Source of the DNA: Halodesulfovibrio sp. MK-HDV
GTDB taxonomy: Bacteria > Desulfobacterota > Desulfovibrionia > Desulfovibrionales > Desulfovibrionaceae
Assembly (NCBI RefSeq): GCF_009914765.1
Contig: NZ_WYDS01000016.1
Span: forward strand, 1-64,000
DNA length: 64,000 nucleotides
Direction: 5' to 3'
The position numbers and the translations under genes are program-made. The notes under the pieces are model-generated. The model was not told the DNA's origin. It worked only from the letters and a program-made list of their open reading frames with translations, and searched no databases. Of this stretch, positions 17,518 through 25,991 are shown in pieces. The first letter of the stretch is position 1. Each line of letters begins with the position of its first letter.

Positions 17518-18963
17518 TTACTCTGTACTCAGAAAAACAATGTTATCTAAGCTATCAAGCTGCCCACGGAGTTTATCATACTGTGCAGTCCAATAGTCTG
17601 TTTTAGCACTGAGCATATACATTAGGTTTTTGACTTCGCTATATGAGTCTGGGCTCATTACTAATTTATTATCTAGGTTCCTATCTGAATGAGCGGCATA
17701 CCCCTTTGATTCCCGTATCAGGTTTACATAACGAGACTCTGGCCTACCTTGTCTCCATTCCTTTCTATTTTGCTCGTTCCTATAATCATAGGCTTCTTCA
17801 AAATTTGAATAATGCCTCTCAGAAGCTTCCTTAATAAACAACAGAATTAAAATAGGATGAAAAAAATCTTTCACCATAGTCCTTGATACGTAATGAGTAG
17901 TATCTCGGCGAACTCTTTGGTTTATCCAAGACAGACTTCGTTCATTTAATGGTAAAACATCATCACTAGTCACATCATTAGGAGTGGCCAACAAGACAGG
18001 AACTTTTAAAAAAGCTTTCTCGACATCTCGAGGTGCCATGGTAAAACTCATTGCCAGTTCTGTTGCTAATGCAGCAACACGACTAGCCCTAGTCTCATCA
18101 CCAAGGCTCGGCACTAACTGCTCACTCAACAAAAGAATAAACTCTTCATGCTCTGGAGCTTTAATTTGATAATCAACATCCACAAATCGTTTTAAATAGC
18201 CCTCTGCATTAAATCCTTCACCGTACCGGACTTTAACCATAGAGCCGAGCTTCTTGCGATCAACAGAAAGCACAAACACAATCCCTTCTACATCAAAGAA
18301 GTGCTTTACGCTTTCAAGAAGTCTAATCGCATATTCTGGATCACAACGATCAAGTTCATCTACGAAGAAATAAAGTGGATCACTATTAGGAGCTTTTGTT
18401 GCCTCTTTTACAAACGCTTTTAGAGCATTTTTAAACTTGATCATTCGCGTTTTAACATCACTATGCTCTTGAGAAACATATTTCTTTACTGCTTCAGCAA
18501 AGTCACCACCTTTAGCCAATGCAGCCCCGCCAATAGCAGCTGTAGGGTCAACAGTAGAATAAAGCTTCAGTGCCTTTTCTCCAATGCGAAGCAAAAAAGG
18601 TAAGTGGTTCAAACATGCATCGACTGCCTTTGAGCAGTTGGATGAATCTTTCTTCTGTGAAGCTAGATAACTCCCAATCTCACCCATCACCGCCAATAAT
18701 GGCTCTTTATGAAAGTCATGTTTCCAAGCATCAAACATAATGCAAGGATGCCTTCCGCCCTTTTCACTCTCCAGATGCGCTTTCCACATCTTTACAAATG
18801 AGCTCTTACCACTCCCCCACGGAGCACTAACAGTCATCACCATTGGCGTATCTGTGCCTTCCATCAACGTAGTTAAATTACGGATAGACTTCTCACGACC
18901 AAGCTTATCGTTTTCAAAAGGCGCTTCAGGTGTAGCTACAAACTTAGGTGGACGACGAAACAT
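17518..18963 (-). CDS. KAP-family P-loop NTPase 2
   Basis: 481 residues with AAGGG upstream of ATG 18,963. Walker A 'SAPWGSGKSSFVKMW' lies near residues 46-60, Walker B 'LYFFVDELDRCDPEY' near 195-209, and then 'RYGEGFNAEGYLKRF', which parallels the block in NTPase 1. The two are tandem paralogues with divergent C-termini; this one ends in a charged helical region of about 200 residues. It starts nine bases after the 108-residue gene, so those two form an operon. KAP ATPases occur in F-plasmid PifA exclusion and as QatA in Qat systems, but no QueC or TatD partner is nearby. Confidence 0.88.
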   Translation of the reverse strand: MFRRPPKFVATPEAPFENDKLGREKSIRNLTTLMEGTDTPMVMTVSAPWGSGKSSFVKMWKAHLESEKGGRHPCIMFDAWKHDFHKEPLLAVMGEIGSYLASQKKDSSNCSKAVDACLNHLPFLLRIGEKALKLYSTVDPTAAIGGAALAKGGDFAEAVKKYVSQEHSDVKTRMIKFKNALKAFVKEATKAPNSDPLYFFVDELDRCDPEYAIRLLESVKHFFDVEGIVFVLSVDRKKLGSMVKVRYGEGFNAEGYLKRFVDVDYQIKAPEHEEFILLLSEQLVPSLGDETRASRVAALATELAMSFTMAPRDVEKAFLKVPVLLATPNDVTSDDVLPLNERSLSWINQRVRRDTTHYVSRTMVKDFFHPILILLFIKEASERHYSNFEEAYDYRNEQNRKEWRQGRPESRYVNLIRESKGYAAHSDRNLDNKLVMSPDSYSEVKNLMYMLSAKTDYWTAQYDKLRGQLDSLDNIVFLSTE

Positions 18964-18972
18964 AAGCCCTTC

Positions 18973-19299
18973 TTATTTTATATTTATTCTACATCCCGAC
19001 TTGGTCGGAATTATCACAAATTCAATGGGAGAACCTTTAGGCCACCAAAGCAATCCTTTATTTGCATGAGAAATATAAAATGGAAAAATTGAATGACGTA
19101 TAACAGGAGAACTTCCCCAAAAACTTTGGGTCAAATTACATTTTATTTGTTTGTTTAGTTCATGCAAATATACATCGATCGTTTGGGGAGGCCTTCTATA
19201 AGTTACCTTCAAGTAGTCACGATACTGATCAGACTTTATTCCATAGTGAGCAACTATCGCGGTATTCTTTTTATTTTTCCAAGCAAGACCAAAAAACAT
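18973..19299 (-). CDS. 108-residue partner encoded directly upstream of KAP NTPase 2
   Basis: ATG 19,299 is preceded by GGAG, and the stop lies nine bases from the NTPase start, so the two are co-transcribed. It is basic and aromatic, with 'GLAWKNKKNTAIVAHYGIKSD', 'VYLHELNKQIKCNL' and 'LWWPKGSPIEFVIIP'. There is no TM segment and I recognise no family. The tight coupling makes it a likely functional partner, sensor or regulator of the ATPase. Confidence 0.55.
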   Translation of the reverse strand: MFFGLAWKNKKNTAIVAHYGIKSDQYRDYLKVTYRRPPQTIDVYLHELNKQIKCNLTQSFWGSSPVIRHSIFPFYISHANKGLLWWPKGSPIEFVIIPTKSGCRINIK

Positions 19300-19358
19300 T
19301 TAAACTCCAAAAAAAAATCCAAAACCATTTCTCTACAACCGTTGAGGAAGTGATAGTT

Positions 19359-20138
19359 TTAGCTAGCAAATTTTAATTCTTCGCCTACTCTTTTGCTTAC
19401 TTCAAGGGCAGGATCGAACATCCCTGTATAACGGTAATACTGATAGTATTCGCTACTTTGTTTTAGGCTCGTATACTCTTTACAATCCCAAGGGGTGGTA
19501 GAATCATTTTCGGTATATTTAAGTACACAATCTAAAGAACCCAAGGCTTCTAAAATTAAGCCACGCAACTCAATAGGTAACATGGAAGCATGTGACGCTC
19601 GAACACTTGCCAAGCGTTCCAGTTTTTCCAAAGCTGCTTTTAGATCTTTATTTGTTTTCACCATCTCAAGTTGAATACGCAGGATCTTCCCAGCCTCGTT
19701 TCCAAAATTCTGAAACTGCGTTTCTGTAGTAGCATGCAGAATATCTTCATTCTTAACGCTGTCGAGTAATGCCATCATCTCTGGATAGCTAAAAACTCTG
19801 TCTCCCCCCAGCCAGATCCACACTAAGTAATCCACCTGAAACAACAGCTCATCAGCCATACGCCGCACTTCTGTTTTCTTACTACGCTGCTCAAGCGCCA
19901 TGTCTACTAACAGAATAGTAACGGCAACACCGGCAAACTCCGTTACAAGGCCAGCAATGTAATCTAAATACGAATTTTCCAAGCAGTAATGATCTACCAA
20001 GGCCAGTGCCAGAGCAATCCCGCCAACAGCAAACGCTGCCTGTACGTGGAACCTTTTCCATAGAGGCTGCTGCCCTCCTTTGCACCCAACCCTATCTGGC
20101 TGACGACACCAAATTCCTTTTATGCGATCAAACAACAT
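19359..20138 (-). CDS. 2-TM membrane protein with cytoplasmic helical domain
   Basis: Start set at 20,138, where GGGAGG lies four bases upstream; a longer frame from 20,159 has no such site. About 259 residues, with TM segments near residues 33-52 and 60-80 ('YIAGLVTEFAGVAVTILLVDMAL') followed by a long soluble helical domain containing 'LFQVDYLVWIWLGGDR' and 'KALLDSVKNEDIL'-like acidic stretches. The layout (2-TM hairpin, then RSKKTEVRRMADELL) resembles many uncharacterised bacterial membrane proteins. It lies 60 bases before the 108-residue and KAP 2 pair on the same strand. Confidence 0.6.
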   Translation of the reverse strand: MLFDRIKGIWCRQPDRVGCKGGQQPLWKRFHVQAAFAVGGIALALALVDHYCLENSYLDYIAGLVTEFAGVAVTILLVDMALEQRSKKTEVRRMADELLFQVDYLVWIWLGGDRVFSYPEMMALLDSVKNEDILHATTETQFQNFGNEAGKILRIQLEMVKTNKDLKAALEKLERLASVRASHASMLPIELRGLILEALGSLDCVLKYTENDSTTPWDCKEYTSLKQSSEYYQYYRYTGMFDPALEVSKRVGEELKFAS

Positions 20139-20286
20139 GCTGCCTCCCATTAATTGCACGGTGAAACCTCATAGCACCGCAGGAAACAGATGTTAAGCTA
20201 TTCTAAATAGATGAGTGAATTGGTCGGAAATAAAAAACTCCCCCAACCTCATCAAGAGATCGGGGGAAGGATATAGTAATGTTAGC

Positions 20287-20922
20287 TTAAAGCTTCAATG
20301 CGTCTACGCCAGATAACTTTCGTATCAAAAGCGATATCTCTTTCTCTAAATCACATATCTGTTTTAAAGCCTCGTCATAGAGTTGGCATCCATAAAAAGC
20401 CCCATCATCAACATCTCTATCAAGCTCTTTTGAATCTTCAACATACTTTCGAGCACTATTAACCACTTCAGCTGGTAACACCTCTGCAAACACAAAAAGC
20501 ACACCATTAAGTCTATCATTCAGCTTAACAACAGGACTCCAATCTGCAACGTCCTCTGGCTTTTCCATTTCGGGTTCTTGGTCATCCTGCGATTGAACAC
20601 CACTCAAATATTCTTGATACTCTTCTACTTCAAGCTGCTGCTCATAGATTTTATGAACTTGAACTAGCTCTTTCTTAAGCCCAAGCAGCAGATCCTTATT
20701 CGCTTCCCAAGCCCTAACTCGCCGCGCTTCACGTAGTGCCTCGATATTAAGCCCAACAGCTACAGCCGTTAGCAAAACAAGCATCATATTCGAAACAGAA
20801 TCGCCCTTGTCCGCCCAAGCTAAGCCCAAAAATGTTCCTCCAATTAATAGGAAGAGCCACTTCGCAATTTTTCTATAGTGATTGAGTACAAAGCTATAAA
20901 CTTCCTCTTTTTTCACATCCAC
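20287..20922 (-). CDS. 2-TM membrane protein with coiled-coil region
   Basis: About 211 residues. It starts with GTG at 20,922, or GTG two codons later, which is better spaced from AGGGAG. TM segments lie near residues 20-37 and 44-60, followed by a coiled coil 'LLLGLKKELVQVHKIYEQQL', an acidic linker and a second helical region. It resembles the next gene in layout (2-TM hairpin, then long cytoplasmic helices). It is divergent from the pentapeptide-like membrane protein, sharing about 120 bases of promoter region. Function unknown. Confidence 0.58.
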   Translation of the reverse strand: MDVKKEEVYSFVLNHYRKIAKWLFLLIGGTFLGLAWADKGDSVSNMMLVLLTAVAVGLNIEALREARRVRAWEANKDLLLGLKKELVQVHKIYEQQLEVEEYQEYLSGVQSQDDQEPEMEKPEDVADWSPVVKLNDRLNGVLFVFAEVLPAEVVNSARKYVEDSKELDRDVDDGAFYGCQLYDEALKQICDLEKEISLLIRKLSGVDALKL

Positions 20923-21043
20923 TCCCTTGAGTGATGTGAAAAAAGAATTAATGAAAATTGTAAGTTAGTCTTCACACCACTTGAATTCCCTTTACACGAT
21001 TGCTAAACAAATTGAAACGTTAGGAAACGGGGAGAGATGCTTT

Positions 21044-22396
21044 ATGGCGTGTTGTAAGGGAGAGGAATATGGAAATTGGTGTGAGGACGTAAATATCGTC
21101 TGGACAGACCCAGAAACAGGAGAAGAATACTGCTTATTTCATGCTCCGGCAGAGCATAAGTGGATGAATGAGCACATAATTGAACGCTACGTTGATTACA
21201 AAATCAAGACTCAAGATGGTTGTGTTAACTTAGAAGGATCAATTTTTACAGCTTCCCTAAAACTTAAAGAAAAAATTTTCAAAACCATACAACTTTCCTA
21301 TTCAACATTTCACGGATCTGTTGCTTTCTCCAATTGCCAATTTTCTGAAAACTTAATCTTCAATAAAATTTCAACAAGCCTCGGTTTTAAAATCCTTAAC
21401 TGCACATTTTCAAACTCACTTTACTTCACTAACTGTACATTAGCACTCGGGACGCTACTGGGCTATAACGACCTCACGCAAGATATAGAATTTATAGACA
21501 GCGACCTTGGCACTGGGGTACTTGCTTATATTGAACAAGATTTTAAAAACCTTACATTTGCTATGGAAGACTTCTCCTTCCCTACAATCTCTATCATCAG
21601 TAAAGAAATAAAATATCACGTCGAAAGTATATACTTTATTCTGGATTCCCCAAACAAAGATGCTGAATTAACGCTATCAAATTTAGCAATTGACCAACTA
21701 TCTTTCGCCTATAGCATAAATGCTCCAATACACATCCAAGGCTGCGACATCAACTCACTTGATACACTAGAAATATATATTGATGCTCCTGCATTATTTG
21801 ACGCCTGTTCATTTAATCACTTAAGCTTCACCGCCTACCACCTCAAACGACTTGAATTTATAAACTGTTCTTTCCCTCAAAAGCAAAAACGCAGTGTTAT
21901 CTCGGACAGCACTGCTCTAAACTTGCGTACAATTACCAAAAAAGAAAAATTTAAAGAACGTGAAGACTTATACCGAAGGCTAAAAAAACGCGCTCAAGAC
22001 GATGAGGCACGACTTCTTGCATCAGACTGGCACTACTGGGAAAAATACTTTTGTGAAAAAAAGCTATTCACGGAAGGAACCGCTATAGAATGGCTTATAT
22101 TGCGACTATACAGACTGCTTAGTGACTACGGTGAGAGCGTTGGAAAAGCTTCATGCTGGCTACTTATTTTCATTCTTACGCCGCTACTTTTTTCTTATTT
22201 ATCCCAGCTACCTCTGCCTGCCTCGGGAATAGAAGTGGCTAGTATTGCTAAACAGGGGCTAGATTACATCCCTCTTGCCACCAGAACTCCTGTGTCTGGA
22301 AGCTGGCCACGTTTCCTTCAACTCTTCTGGCAAGCCCTAATAACCTTCCAAGCCACCCTGCTTGGTTTTGCGTTACGTAACAGGTATCGCCGCTAG
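21044..22396 (+). CDS. Pentapeptide-like membrane protein with C-terminal 2-TM channel-like module
   Basis: Start set at ATG 21,044 (GGGGAGA upstream); a TTG at 20,981 would add 21 residues. The N-terminus is Cys-rich (CCKGEEYGNWCED) and has 'GEEYCLFHAPAEHK'. Residues about 60-310 are rich in degenerate five-residue units such as 'FSNCQ' and 'FINCS', suggesting a right-handed beta-helix. The C-terminal 100 residues hold 'RLYRLLSDYGESVGKASCWLL', two TM segments and the ending 'LGFALRNRYRR', as in pentapeptide-repeat membrane proteins with an ion-channel-like end. A membrane effector is plausible. It is followed by a terminator. Confidence 0.65.
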   Translation: MACCKGEEYGNWCEDVNIVWTDPETGEEYCLFHAPAEHKWMNEHIIERYVDYKIKTQDGCVNLEGSIFTASLKLKEKIFKTIQLSYSTFHGSVAFSNCQFSENLIFNKISTSLGFKILNCTFSNSLYFTNCTLALGTLLGYNDLTQDIEFIDSDLGTGVLAYIEQDFKNLTFAMEDFSFPTISIISKEIKYHVESIYFILDSPNKDAELTLSNLAIDQLSFAYSINAPIHIQGCDINSLDTLEIYIDAPALFDACSFNHLSFTAYHLKRLEFINCSFPQKQKRSVISDSTALNLRTITKKEKFKEREDLYRRLKKRAQDDEARLLASDWHYWEKYFCEKKLFTEGTAIEWLILRLYRLLSDYGESVGKASCWLLIFILTPLLFSYLSQLPLPASGIEVASIAKQGLDYIPLATRTPVSGSWPRFLQLFWQALITFQATLLGFALRNRYRR

Positions 22397-22423
22397 CAAT
22401 TCACCAGACGGATCTACAAATAC

Positions 22424-22463
22424 AAAGTCCCTCCTCAACAGTCGTTGGGGAGGGACTCTTTTT
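22424..22463 (+). terminator. Intrinsic terminator between cargo and replication modules
   Basis: AAAGTCCCTCC...GGGAGGGACTCTTTTT. It lies between converging genes and marks the boundary of the cargo block. Confidence 0.85.
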
Positions 22464-22465
22464 AA

Positions 22466-22909
22466 CTACTCTTCCTTTTTAGGATGGAACAACCAACAAA
22501 CAACTCGCTTACCGCTTCTTCTGCTTTTCACCGGAATATTGTTTTCAATATAAGCAGGATCTTTTGACTCTTTAAGATATGTTCGCAACAAATTGATCGG
22601 GGGGTCTCCCAGTCCATTAGCTCTGCACTTGTCCCTGAACTGGCTCAAGCTAATGGCTATTCGATCTGGATTAGGCGAAACATCAATATTCTCCAATCCA
22701 ATCTTTTCTACTCTATCCCAAAAAAACTGAACGCTCCAATGCTCAGGCCAATGCCCTTCAGACCTTCCATGAACAACATCTACCCAGTGCAGCATATCCA
22801 TCACATTTTGTGGTGCCAACAGGTAACCATCCGTATACACCTTCCACTCTTTCGCAATTCTTTCCAACAGCATTTTGTCCACGGTATCGACTGTTTTTAC
22901 CTGATTCAT
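22466..22909 (-). CDS. Stand-alone paralogue of the primase-helicase C-terminal domain
   Basis: Start at 22,909 with AAGGAG upstream. The C-terminal 100 of about 147 residues align by eye with the end of the 896-residue replication protein: 'RIAISLSQFRDKC.ANG' against 'RIAINLNQYRDLC.SNG', then 'LKESKDP' against 'LQNSRKH', and 'RVVCWLF' against 'TIRCWVF'. It lies just downstream of the iteron-like array, in the same direction as the primase. A separate origin-binding domain could compete with the helicase and limit replication, as P4 Cnr limits alpha. The homology is seen; the function is inferred. Confidence 0.7.
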   Translation of the reverse strand: MNQVKTVDTVDKMLLERIAKEWKVYTDGYLLAPQNVMDMLHWVDVVHGRSEGHWPEHWSVQFFWDRVEKIGLENIDVSPNPDRIAISLSQFRDKCRANGLGDPPINLLRTYLKESKDPAYIENNIPVKSRRSGKRVVCWLFHPKKEE

Positions 22910-22944
22910 GTTCATCTCCTTTTTTCACTTTTTCTCGACCTGCC

Positions 22945-23235
22945 GCGGAAAAGTGTGAGGGAGTGAGGTCTATAGCTTTAAAAACATAACAATCTGTTTT
23001 TATTAACATTAACACCTCACAACAAAGTGTGAGATATTGAATGACAAATGTATTAATTCAATAAAATCAGTATATTAATTTTTTGAAATCTCACACTTTT
23101 CTCTATGAAAATTGTGTGAGATTCATACAAGTTCTCACATTTTTCTCACTCTTTTTTTAAGAATTTAAATTAATATTATTAGGTAATTATATACATTTCT
23201 TTTAAAACCTCACCGATCTCACACTTTTCCGCTTT
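22945..23235. repeat. Iteron-like array, candidate replication origin
   Basis: An AT-rich spacer with at least six copies of TCTCACACTTTTC or close variants in both orientations: near 22,948 (inverted), 23,025 (inverted), 23,088, 23,113 (inverted), 23,133 and 23,216. The core is TCACA with its complement TGTGA. Long A/T stretches lie between the copies. The position directly after the primase-helicase gene and before its C-terminal paralogue fits a theta origin of the P4 type. Confidence 0.65.
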
Positions 23236-23295
23236 CAACAGAAGAGGACGTAGTCCTTATTCCTAACGCGCACGCACATATGCGTGTATATACAA

Positions 23296-25986
23296 CTATT
23301 TGAAATAGTTACATTCAAACACCCAGCATCTGATTGTTTTGCTCAAATGGGGGCTATAGATTGATTCTGATTTAGATAAAAACTTATGCTTTCTTGAATT
23401 CTGAAGAAGCTTTTTCAGCGCCTTCATATCCGGCAATTCCTGTCCGTTAGAAACACAAAGATCGCGATACTGGTTAAGGTTAATAGCAATACGTGTTGGT
23501 TCGTTGCTATGGTTCAACCAGCCATCCTTTGCACTCGTTGATCTTTCCTCATTCAGGTACTGATAGGTTTCCCAGAACTGAGCGACTAGCGGATGATCTG
23601 CAGCAAGGCGGTCTTCCCTGTCTGTTGCTCGTTCATAAAGATACTGGGTAAGCTTCTGGCAGCGTTCCTGCGTCATGGCGGGGAAGAGTTCTGCCAGTGC
23701 GTAGCCGCAGGCAGCAATTTGCGCATGGTTCTTAACCACACGCTCTAACTTTAGGTCTGTTGATGTGTATTGTTGTTCTAGGCGGGCGAAGGCTTCAAAA
23801 TAAGTCTTCAAAATCTTCTGTTCGTTCTGCAGGGCGGCACGCAAAAAACCGCCGACTGTGTCGGAGGTCTGTCTCTCAAACCATCGGGCTAAATCTCTTG
23901 TTCCTGCCTTATGGTGTCGCTTATCCACATGGCAGTGCACTATGCGCTGCAGCAGCGCCTCGCTGCCGTCCACTTCTGCGTTCTGGCTTATTACTAACGA
24001 TGCTTGAAACTGGTGCTCTTCAACATCGTTACCACGCTTTGCTATGCCAAGCGTACCGGTACTACGACCGTTGTAGAATGCTTTGAGCTCGTCCCAGTTC
24101 AGCTGCCGTGCTTTTGCGTCCCTATCGCCGCCGTCGCGGTCTGATTCAATAAGAACAACAGGAAGGTTGGATAACTGGTTAAACGCACGCCTGCGTCCCG
24201 CCATCGAAGCTTTCATAATGTCAAAGCCTTCGTAGTCGTCGCGCCCCACAAGCTTCCAACAAAACTCAAGTGCGGTAGATTTACCTGCACCAGGCTCGCC
24301 GGTGAATTCTAAAAAAGGAAAGGTCTTCTGCTCCGCGCGGATCTGCTGCGCGAAAAGAGTGCCGAGCCAGTACGCAAGCAAGGCCAGTCCCTGCCAGTTA
24401 AACACCTTTACGTAGTTCTCCAGCCAATCCGGAGAAAAGCTGCCACTGGTATTTACACTTACACCGGAGAGACTTGTTTTAATGCCCTGCTTACCAAGCT
24501 GAAAATAACCATGATCGTTAAGCGGTATTTCTTTACCGTTGCTGTAGGCGTGGTTCTGGTACACGTATGCCCCCAACTGTTTATGGTAGCCCACAAACGG
24601 TATGGAGGAGACAGTAAGCATATCATCATCCAGCCAGCGCTCACACAAAATCTTAAGGCAACGGGAGTCACCATAAAAGGTGCCGCCGTTGGTTTTGCTG
24701 AGTAATGTTTTATGGAAGGCATCGGGGCTGGAAATACTCGTCCCTTCAAGGGAGATTATCTTTTCTTTAGAGCCGTTGCCGTAGCGCACTTTGAACACAT
24801 AAAACTGTTCATCCATCACCTCATCGTATTCCATGTACAAAAACTCAGGCACAACGCTACAGGCTTTATCCACATCACAAAAACTGTAGAACAAGTCTTT
24901 ACCTCTGGGTGAAAGCAACGCCAGTTCAAACAGTGCTATGTCGTCTTTATTTTCGTCGCCGTCGTCTTCGGTGTTGGCCGCAATGGCGTAAAGTTCTTTG
25001 TCCAGTTTGGCATCAACCTTAATGCTAAACAGCATGTTGTCGAAATCCAAAATGAACCGCCGGCTGCGTTTCCGTGCATAATAGTGGTACGCCTTTTCGT
25101 TCACCGTTTCAGACAAAAACAATCTGCCATTGTACAGGCAGTAGTCTATAAACCGTTTTGTTATCTTCCCAGCGCGGTAAAGATCATCCCAATCCTGCCC
25201 TTCCGGAAGCAGCAACACCTCGCACTTTTCGCCCATTGCGTGCAGCTTTTTCATGTGCGCTTTGGCGTATTTTTTTCCAGCCTTGTCCCCATCCAGGGCA
25301 ATCGTCCAACGAATGCGTTTTCCCTTGTGCTGTTCAATAAAAGCATCAGGAAAATTAACACAGGAAAGTGCAGCTGCAGCCTTAATATCTTTATGATGCA
25401 AAGCAATGGCGTGGAAAATTCCTTCCACAACCATGCAGCGCTCGCCTTCTTCAAGCGTAAAATCTGGATGCGTCCACACCTGCCCTTTGTAGGACCCTTG
25501 GAAGCGCGCTTTTTTCACGCCCTCATCTGGGTCGATTAATCGCTGCCAGTAAGTGCGTTTTGCCTCGTCCAAATAGAAGCGAATCGTAGAATACATCCGT
25601 CCGTTCGATCTATCCTGAAATGCCTCCTGCTCATACCAGCCACGAATCTTGGAAAGATCAAACCCGCGCTGCAGCCCTAGGTAGGCATCCGCAGTACGGT
25701 TAGGTTCTTCTTCTGTTGGTTTATATTTCTTAGCAAAGTCAGCAAACAGATCCGGAAGCAGCTCAATGGTGTTTTCTTCCCACCCGCATCTATTTTCTCG
25801 GCTGCATTTTAAAATCCAAGGCTTTTCCATGCTAGTAAACAGTTCATTCTTTCCACATTCAGGACAAGGGCCGCCACGCAGGTAGCCGCCCTTAATCTGA
25901 AGGTTAAACCGAGCATCAGCCAGTAAGGCGCGGACAATAACATCCGCGCTTACATTGTATTTTTGAGTAGGAGGTACACCCGTCAT
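23296..25986 (-). CDS. Phage replication primase-helicase (zinc finger, TOPRIM, P-loop)
   Basis: 896 residues. A CHC2-like zinc finger CPECG...CSRENRCGWE lies at about residues 41-70. The TOPRIM domain has 'CMVVEGIFH' near 185 and 'IALDGDKAGKKYAKAH' near 228. A central DUF927-type region is followed by Walker A 'GEPGAGKST' near 562 and 'VVLIESDRDGGDRD'. The C-terminal 90 residues form a separate putative DNA-binding domain. It should prime and unwind at the phage origin, a P4-alpha-like strategy instead of the rolling-circle A protein of P2. It overlaps closely with the CII-like gene upstream. Confidence 0.88.
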   Translation of the reverse strand: MTGVPPTQKYNVSADVIVRALLADARFNLQIKGGYLRGGPCPECGKNELFTSMEKPWILKCSRENRCGWEENTIELLPDLFADFAKKYKPTEEEPNRTADAYLGLQRGFDLSKIRGWYEQEAFQDRSNGRMYSTIRFYLDEAKRTYWQRLIDPDEGVKKARFQGSYKGQVWTHPDFTLEEGERCMVVEGIFHAIALHHKDIKAAAALSCVNFPDAFIEQHKGKRIRWTIALDGDKAGKKYAKAHMKKLHAMGEKCEVLLLPEGQDWDDLYRAGKITKRFIDYCLYNGRLFLSETVNEKAYHYYARKRSRRFILDFDNMLFSIKVDAKLDKELYAIAANTEDDGDENKDDIALFELALLSPRGKDLFYSFCDVDKACSVVPEFLYMEYDEVMDEQFYVFKVRYGNGSKEKIISLEGTSISSPDAFHKTLLSKTNGGTFYGDSRCLKILCERWLDDDMLTVSSIPFVGYHKQLGAYVYQNHAYSNGKEIPLNDHGYFQLGKQGIKTSLSGVSVNTSGSFSPDWLENYVKVFNWQGLALLAYWLGTLFAQQIRAEQKTFPFLEFTGEPGAGKSTALEFCWKLVGRDDYEGFDIMKASMAGRRRAFNQLSNLPVVLIESDRDGGDRDAKARQLNWDELKAFYNGRSTGTLGIAKRGNDVEEHQFQASLVISQNAEVDGSEALLQRIVHCHVDKRHHKAGTRDLARWFERQTSDTVGGFLRAALQNEQKILKTYFEAFARLEQQYTSTDLKLERVVKNHAQIAACGYALAELFPAMTQERCQKLTQYLYERATDREDRLAADHPLVAQFWETYQYLNEERSTSAKDGWLNHSNEPTRIAINLNQYRDLCVSNGQELPDMKALKKLLQNSRKHKFLSKSESIYSPHLSKTIRCWVFECNYFK

Positions 25987-25991
25987 AAGCT

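Noticed and set aside
16039-18963. KAP NTPases as QatA of a Qat defence system
   Set aside because: No QueC-like or TatD-like gene is adjacent. The QueD gene at 62,391 is in a dnaE operon far outside the prophage.
22945-23235. Repeated TCACAC units as a CRISPR array
   Set aside because: Copies are short, irregularly spaced and in both orientations, which suits iterons or operators, not CRISPR.
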